From Salvia splendens (lineage: Eukaryota > Streptophyta > Magnoliopsida > Lamiales > Lamiaceae): DNA of 64,000 nucleotides. Location of the stretch: assembly GCF_004379255.2 (NCBI RefSeq), contig NC_056034.1, positions 36,500,887-36,564,886 of the forward strand, in the 5' to 3' direction. Each line of letters begins with the position of its first letter. Position 1 is the first letter of the stretch. Made by a program: the position numbers and the translations under genes. Under the pieces are notes generated by a model that was not told the origin of the DNA, did not search any database, and worked only from the letters and a program-made list of their open reading frames with translations. Shown here one piece after another: positions 58,783 to 64,000 of this stretch.

Positions 58783-59389
58783 TGTTAAGAGTATTCCTCT
58801 TAACTAAGGTCGGCGGCTTCGCTCGGCGACCTGCAGAACTTCTGACGCTCTTCGAAGGGTCGGCGGACAAAGATTCGGACTGTGCGCGGGAAGCTTCTCC
58901 CGTCGGGCAGTCCTTAATCTAGGGTTTGTATTCCGTGAGTTGCAAGATATTGGGCAAAATAATTCTTACTCATTGAGAAGTTTATGAACAAGTGCCCTAT
59001 TTATAATGCTATGGACCCTAGGGTTGGTTCGACCTCCTAAGCATCTCGGGAAAAAACCAACAAAGAAAACCCGAAACGGAGCTTATAATTACGCTCGACA
59101 CTTACTGAAAATAAAATAATTAAATACGAATTATCCAAAAAGAAATACGCAAAAAACATAAAAAAAACAAATGACTATCTATTTGGGAACGTAGTCGCCT
59201 AGTCGGTCCGGCTGGCGCGCGTTCCTCTTCGGCTCAGACTTCGCAATCGACGATGGCACCATCTGCTGTGGCTTCGCTGCAGTCTCTTCCGAATCCTCGC
59301 GAACCACTGCTTGATCTTCCATCACATGTTCAGGCTCCTTGCTTGCCTCACTCGTGCCCTTGCCGGTTGATGTATCAGGTATCATATCA
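58783..59389 (-). repeat. 5' LTR of the Ty3/gypsy element
   Basis: 607 bp, TG...CA on the plus strand. On the minus strand it begins TGATATGATACC and ends TTAACA. It contains, as does the other LTR, a stretch that reads as the C-terminus of the pol product, and a TATA-like TATTTATAATGC region near 58998-59009 (complement). Immediately downstream (58782 leftward) I see no initiator-Met primer site. Confidence 0.92.
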
Positions 59390-59394
59390 AATTT

Positions 59395-59820
59395 CCCCTT
59401 AACAAAAAAATGAAAACATTAAATTTTACCACCTAAAAGATGCGATCAAAATTCGTACTTGGATTATAATCATTACATAATAGTATGAATAAAGCTTTAC
59501 CTTAAGGAAAAGATTAACAAAATTTTAAAACTTTCCGCTAATAGAACTCCGCGTGTTCATAATAACATCCCACATGACGATCAGTTGTCATAATCGTCCT
59601 GTAAAATAATTTAATCCATGTTAAATTAAAAAAAAACAAACAAACAAACACAAGAAAAACTTATCTTAACTTTACTAGTTCAAATGCGATGTCTCAAGCA
59701 ACAAACCTTTCTGAGGGGGAGGTTTAAAACCATACCAACAGTACACCAAACATCGATCATGTCATCCACCAAAGATAGGTCGTCGATCGAACATCATACA
59801 AACATCGCCTAGAACCCAAC
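59395..59820. other. 3' flank of the CCT1 pseudogene
   Basis: AT-rich sequence between the retrotransposon and the CCT1 stop codon. On the minus strand it would hold the 3' untranslated region of CCT1. A decayed AATAAA-like signal may be present, but I would not assign it. Confidence 0.4.
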
Positions 59821-60121
59821 TCAATCCTCCCCATTCTGGCTTTCATCTTTGAAAAGCTTGATCATGTCATCGATCCGAAGGATAGTAATAGCAGCTTCCG
59901 TAGCAAACTGACCAGAAGTGGAGTTGTTTGAGTAGAAATTTATTGCAGTAACAAGTTAATGACAAATTATAGTTTGAGTTAACATCAATATCATAAAAGG
60001 TGGATTCAAGCATCGTGTTTGACTATTTACCTGAATAATTTTTACTTTGCTCATGGCAGGTTCAATGACTCCGGCCTCCAAATTGTTGCAGACGACGCCC
60101 TTGACCAAGTCTAGACCCATG
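59821..60121 (-). pseudogene. CCT1: CCT1 last two exons and natural stop
   Basis: Exon 60031-60121 reads MGLDLVKGVVCNNLEAGVIE and PAMSKVKIIQ. Exon 59821-59907 reads FATEAAITILRIDDMIKLFK and ends DESQNGED with TGA at 59821-59823, the normal CCT1 C-terminus. Both are open. Confidence 0.92.
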
Positions 60122-60723
60122 CTGCAGCAATCAGATACAAAACCATTCAGAGATTCTTAAGTATTTGCAAAAACAATAAAGAGCCAACATAAAAAAAAAT
60201 ACTGCTTTGAGCCAATATTATCTGTTATTTGCAAGCAGACATGCAGGTTGGGTACATGAAAATCCTACACAATAAGTAAGCATTGAGCAACTGACTTGAA
60301 AACCGTTAAAAGGTAGAGAACTCTCTAAAAGCGAATAAGATCTACAAAGATGGAGATAACACAGGAGTTGCAAATACAAGTTGCAAGGTAATAACTTGTA
60401 CTACATCTTATTAGATGTTTATTGAGCTTACAAGATATTATAGTTAGTTGGATTGTCGGGAGATAGGATGCTTGGGGATCTGTACTAGGTCTCTCACTCC
60501 TACAAAGGGGAGGAATGCTGCTAAGCTGCACAGCTTGTGGCTGACAAGTAATGCTTGATTTAGTTTAGTTTGAGGACTTCCAACATGTAGCTTCACCGGA
60601 AACAGAGTAACACGTGCACATGCACTACTAAAGTTGCACACCAGTTACTACAATCAAGACACGATACTGCAGAAACATTGCTCTCTGGTGAGGAAAGAGA
60701 AATGGATATCAAGGCTTTAGTAC

Positions 60724-61050
60724 CTTGATAAATGTTTTTTATCTGCCTTAGTTTGCGCAGTGTGGTGGTACGCTCGTAGTTTAGCAACCAAACTCAGTTG
60801 CATCTTTAGCAGCATTGACAGCGAGAACCTGAACAGGGAGAAGTGATCCAATAGACAGTTCAGGAGCCAAAAAAAAAAACACCAACAAATGTCCAGTATT
60901 GAATAATTCATGTATATTAATTGAACCTTCGGTATGATCAATAAGGATTCAGCAAACTCTGCAATGGCCAACTGCTCCCTGGATCCTAAGGTGGTTGCCA
61001 GATTCTCTAAATATACGGGCAGCCTCAACAGCACCTCCACCAGAAACTAC
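60724..61050 (-). pseudogene. CCT1: CCT1 exons with two frameshifts
   Basis: Exon 60927-61050 begins VVSGGGAVEAA, the conserved G-G-G-A-x-E nucleotide-site motif, then loses about five bases near 61018 so that VYLENLATTLGSREQLAIAE lies in another frame. Exon 60724-60829 reads LAVNAAKDATE, gains one T near 60798, then LVAKLRAYHHTAQTKADKKH in the next frame. Confidence 0.92.
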
Positions 61051-61407
61051 CTACATTTTAGAATCACAAAAGCACCATTATACATGATAGTTAGAGCTTT
61101 TCTGTCAGAACAGAATTGTTCTCATGTCTAGTGAAGATAATAATCAGCCATACTTTTGCACAAAGACGTAGCGAATTAACACAACCTTCACAAACTAACA
61201 AGATCGCAAGGGAAGAACCACATGAAAAGAAAGCAAGACTCTTGCAACTGCCTCACATTTGGGGAAAAAATTTATCCAGTTCCTTACTTTTATAAAAATG
61301 AATTTAGAGAAACCTGGATTCTAATGCATATTTATCTACAATGAACTGACTAAACTTAGTCAGATAAGAATTCAGGCTCAATTTCTGTCAAAAGTGTAGG
61401 TACTCAC

Positions 61408-61866
61408 TGTATTAGATTCAAGTGTTCTCTTCACAATACATATAGTGTCATGCAACGCCCTATCCGTCTCATCAAGCATGAAATCGTTGGCACCTCTAAG
61501 TATCAAAGAAACCTGAACAGAGTGAAATATTATTTGTACTTTAACTCCTCGGGAACTATAATGGCTGTAATAAGTCTTCATTTGACATAAGAGAAGGAAT
61601 CAAAAGTGAAGGGAGAAAGAAAAACAAACGCAATGTTACTTCACTAAGAAAAAGGATAAACAAGTTGGCAGTGTTTTGTAACAAATCGTGGGGCCATGCC
61701 TGAGGACAATGATAAAACTGACTAATCATACCGCACTTGAGGTCTTGGTCCCTTTTATCATAATTACATCATCATCAGCAATTCGTTCCTCCACTAATTC
61801 ATCTGCATAGCCTAGAAGTGATGAATCGAATGTTTCTTCCCCTTCCATATCTGCGAAAGTTGAGAC
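61408..61866 (-). pseudogene. CCT1: CCT1 exons with ATP-binding region
   Basis: Exon 61732-61866 reads VSTFADMEGEETFDSSLLGY and VEERIADDDVIMIKGTK. Exon 61408-61512 reads VSLILRGANDFMLDETDRAL and CIVKRTLESNT. Both are open. The RGAN and DxxxRALHD-type blocks are conserved in group II chaperonins. An ATC/CAT microsatellite lies in the intron near 61915-61935. Confidence 0.9.
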
Positions 61867-62706
61867 CTGAATAGAAGGAGGGGCCAGGACTAAAGCATTC
61901 TCATGCAATGAATATCATCATCATCATCATCATTCTGGCACATGCCAGAATGCTACAGAGTACACAGACTGCGGGGACAATCCTTTAAATTTTTTCCATC
62001 AGTCCATCTAAAAAGAATTGTCGATCTTTTCACACATTTTAGTGAGCAGATCACTAAAATTGACAATCTATATATTCCATCATGTAATGGTTCCACAGAA
62101 CAAAGTTCCTGATTGTACTGACTGCAGTGAAAGCACACTGTTTCAGTTTTTTTCCAGCTACAATGGGTTCCAGTCTTTTCACACAATTCTGATTTAGCAG
62201 ATAACAGAAAACTAAAAAAAGAATTACATATATCATCAAATAAAAACTTCTCAATTGTATTTGAAAACAAAGTTTTCAATTTTTTGAAAATAGTTTGGAA
62301 GATGCAGCAGGAACCAATTACTTGAGTGAATGCTTTCCATAAGAAAGAAACAGTCAAGACCTAGGGACAATAAGCCATGACAAGTATTCCATACTTGAGT
62401 ACACACATACGATTAGAAGCACTGCAACATTACTGTCTTTGGGAAAAAGGAGAGAAATATGCATGAAACTACTTTGATTGAACTAAACTATTCTCTAGAT
62501 GCCCACATGACCACAACTTGATTGGTTTAACTTTCTCTAGTCCTTTAACACACTCCAAATTCTGAAAAATTTCCAGGCAAAAATCCTAGCATGGCAATAC
62601 TTATTTTACATCTAGACTTAAAGTTCATAGCCATCTTCAAGTCCTATTCATGCAAGTAGGAAGGCATGAGCCACATGAGATGAGATGAGAAGAGAAAAGA
62701 ATGTAC

Positions 62707-63128
62707 CACAGTAGCACCAGTTGCCTTAGCGACATGACGCAAGTCCTCCTAGCGAACACGTCTGACAGCTATGGCACCAGCCTCCACGAAGTACTGAAAT
62801 AACAGAGGAAAAATCAGTAATGCTTACAGAATCAATATAACATAAAATCGCTAACATACATTTATACAATACATACACACTACCCGTAGCCTATGTTGCA
62901 GATTGGGGAGGAAGCATGAGTAATAAGGAGCACATACCATTGAAAGAAAGAATAATTAAGGTACTGATTAGTAATTCCATCACTTTAGTTGGTCTAAGAA
63001 AATCCAAATCAGATTTCAGGAAAAAGCTTGCCTTAAGTGCCATGTCATCGATTCCTCTGGTAGTCAAAACAACATTTGCTCCTGCCTTAAGAAGCTTCTC
63101 AATACGTTCTTTTGTCATGTCAGCTTCT
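62707..63128 (-). pseudogene. CCT1: CCT1 exons with an in-frame stop
   Basis: Exon 63032-63128 reads READMTKERIEKLLKAGANV and VLTTRGIDDMALK. Its donor is GC, not GT. Exon 62707-62793 reads YFVEAGAIAVRRVR, TAG (62749-62751), then EDLRHVAKATGATVV. Lysine is expected at the stop, an AAG to TAG change. Confidence 0.92.
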
Positions 63129-63433
63129 CTGCAAGACAAAAGTTGCAGTTATCAATTCTGATACATGGAAAAGCACAACAAGAATGCTACATGGATGATT
63201 ATTCATCAAACTGAGATGCTATCTCTCAATTAATCATTACAACTTTTTAAGTAATAACAGGAGCAAGCTTGTTCAATTTCGAAGAGCTCTAAGAAGCCAC
63301 TATTCAAGCTGCATTGCTGATTTTTGCTTCACTTATTGGTGTCAACATGCTCATTAATAGGCAATTAACTCTATAATACATGGTCGACTAATATGATTTT
63401 TCTGAGAGATGATAGGTGAAAAAAAGTACTCAC

Positions 63434-63651
63434 CTCTGACGAATCTTATCCAACTCCCGGGGGTCAGTGACTAAAACTTGGACTCCCATTTGCATTTTTG
63501 TCTTCTGAAGATTAAGATCAAGGCAAGCAATTTTGGCAGGGGCAACCCTCAGGGGCATCCCCTGTGCAGCACGCCGTGTGTTGAGAACATATCCTTTTAG
63601 TAGATAGCTATCTCTGGCACTTTTCCCATGAGCTTTAAGAATATTGATTCC
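63434..63651 (-). pseudogene. CCT1: CCT1 exon GINILKAHG to DKIRQ
   Basis: Open exon with GINILKAHGKSARDSYLL, AAQGMPLRVAPAKIACLDLN and GVQVLVTDPRELDKIRQ, the conserved intermediate/apical region of CCT1. AG acceptor at 63652-63653, GT donor at 63432-63433. Confidence 0.92.
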
Positions 63652-64000
63652 CTGATCAACATGGAGATCATTACAACTTCCATTTTCTAGATGAAAGGTG
63701 AAGGTTTCTAGCAAAATCTTCATTTCAACCTCGGATCTTAGTGAATAAAGTCTGCAAGGTGTCTATGCCCAATTTTTGGCTTGCTAAAGATAGTATTACA
63801 AAAATGAACACTTCCCAGAATAAACAATGTACGCATGATGTGCACATCCAAGAAAAAATCTCAGTGGGAACAGGTACTACGGATACGAGGATATGTAGCT
63901 AAAAAGGTGAACTAAGTGTTAATGATAGTGTACTATATGTTCCAGTAGATTACATTTAAAATGGGGATAAGGCCCACGGTTGGATTTGTTGGGGGAATGA
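63652..64000. other. Sequence upstream of the last recognised CCT1 exon
   Basis: Expected to hold a CCT1 intron or the preceding exon (which would end in the conserved VKYPIK-like segment), but I cannot find it on the minus strand. The start-like ATG of the frame ending at 63434 lies in this intron and is not the real start. Confidence 0.5.

Larger units (their letters stand above)
53994..59394 (-). mobile_element. Degenerate Ty3/gypsy LTR retrotransposon
   Basis: Two LTRs (53999-54604 and 58783-59389) in direct orientation with TG...CA ends and the 5-bp target duplication AATTT at 53994-53998 and 59390-59394. Reading right to left, the 4.2-kb interior gives gag, protease remnant, reverse transcriptase, RNase H and integrase, the gypsy order. 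I count about 30 LTR mismatches by eye (~5%), so the element is moderately old. It has many stops and frameshifts and cannot encode its own proteins. A CHD-like C-terminal piece suggests a chromovirus (inference). Confidence 0.93.
59821..63651 (-). pseudogene. CCT1: CCT1 / TCP-1 alpha chaperonin pseudogene, 3' part
   Basis: CCT1 is one of eight subunits of the cytosolic TRiC/CCT chaperonin, which folds actin and tubulin. Nine exons with intron borders match the C-terminal two-thirds: 63434-63651, 63032-63128, 62707-62793, 61732-61866, 61408-61512, 60927-61050, 60724-60829, 60031-60121 and 59821-59907. Lesions are TAG at 62749-62751, a deletion near 61018 (EAA then VYLENLATTL in another frame) and one extra T near 60798 (ATE then LVAKLRAYHH out of frame). 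Exons upstream of GINILKAHGKSARDS are not found up to 64000, and may lie outside the window or be missing. Introns are kept, so this is not a retrocopy. Confidence 0.92.

Noticed and set aside
63430..63723. CCT1 start at the ATG of the 97-residue frame
   Set aside because: Residues before GINILKAHG have no family similarity and a good AG acceptor lies at the border, so this ATG is intronic.

Overview
This is nuclear DNA of a flowering plant. The evidence is two plant housekeeping genes split by many short introns with plant-like GT-AG borders, Ty3/gypsy-type LTR retrotransposons with an initiator-methionine tRNA primer site, and Stowaway-type MITEs. The transposon mix is compatible with an asterid (Lamiales-like) eudicot, but that is a guess. 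I find no intact protein-coding gene. Both recognisable host genes are unprocessed pseudogenes on the minus strand.

Region 1 (1-40.5 kb) is a NOT1 pseudogene (scaffold subunit of the CCR4-NOT deadenylase complex), read from right to left. It starts near 40.49 kb and its exons can be followed almost continuously to the Not1 C-terminal domain at 17.3-18.0 kb. An 18,163-bp internal segment (17142-35304) is tandemly duplicated at about 99.9% identity. The left copy (1-17141) therefore repeats the middle of the gene, and its last ~1 kb lies outside the window. The junction carries a stuttered filler made from NOT1 exon pieces. An older ~1.02-kb tandem duplication of three exons lies inside each unit. 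The same frameshifts and stop codons occur in both units, so the gene died before it was duplicated. Each unit also carries the same 5.2-kb non-autonomous LTR retrotransposon in an intron, with the same target duplication.

Region 2 (40.5-54.0 kb) is intergenic and packed with repeats: Stowaway-like MITEs, then a chain of terminal-inverted-repeat elements whose ends abut (TA)n tracts. They carry a 44-bp minisatellite, host-gene fragments, a 546-bp-arm palindrome, a five-copy ~277-bp tandem array, and one element with a broken, spliced, AT-hook-like reading frame. The closest thing to an undescribed system here is this family of TA-bounded elements (41.2-52.6 kb).

Region 3 (53.99-59.39 kb) is a degenerate Ty3/gypsy element on the minus strand, with ~606-bp LTRs, a 5-bp target duplication, and recognisable gag, protease remnant, RT, RNase H, integrase and C-terminal pieces.

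Region 4 (59.8-63.65 kb and probably beyond) is a pseudogene of the chaperonin subunit CCT1/TCP-1 alpha, again with introns retained, one in-frame stop and two frameshifts.

Coordinates of exons come from reading splice borders and family similarity by eye. They have not been checked by alignment or RNA data.
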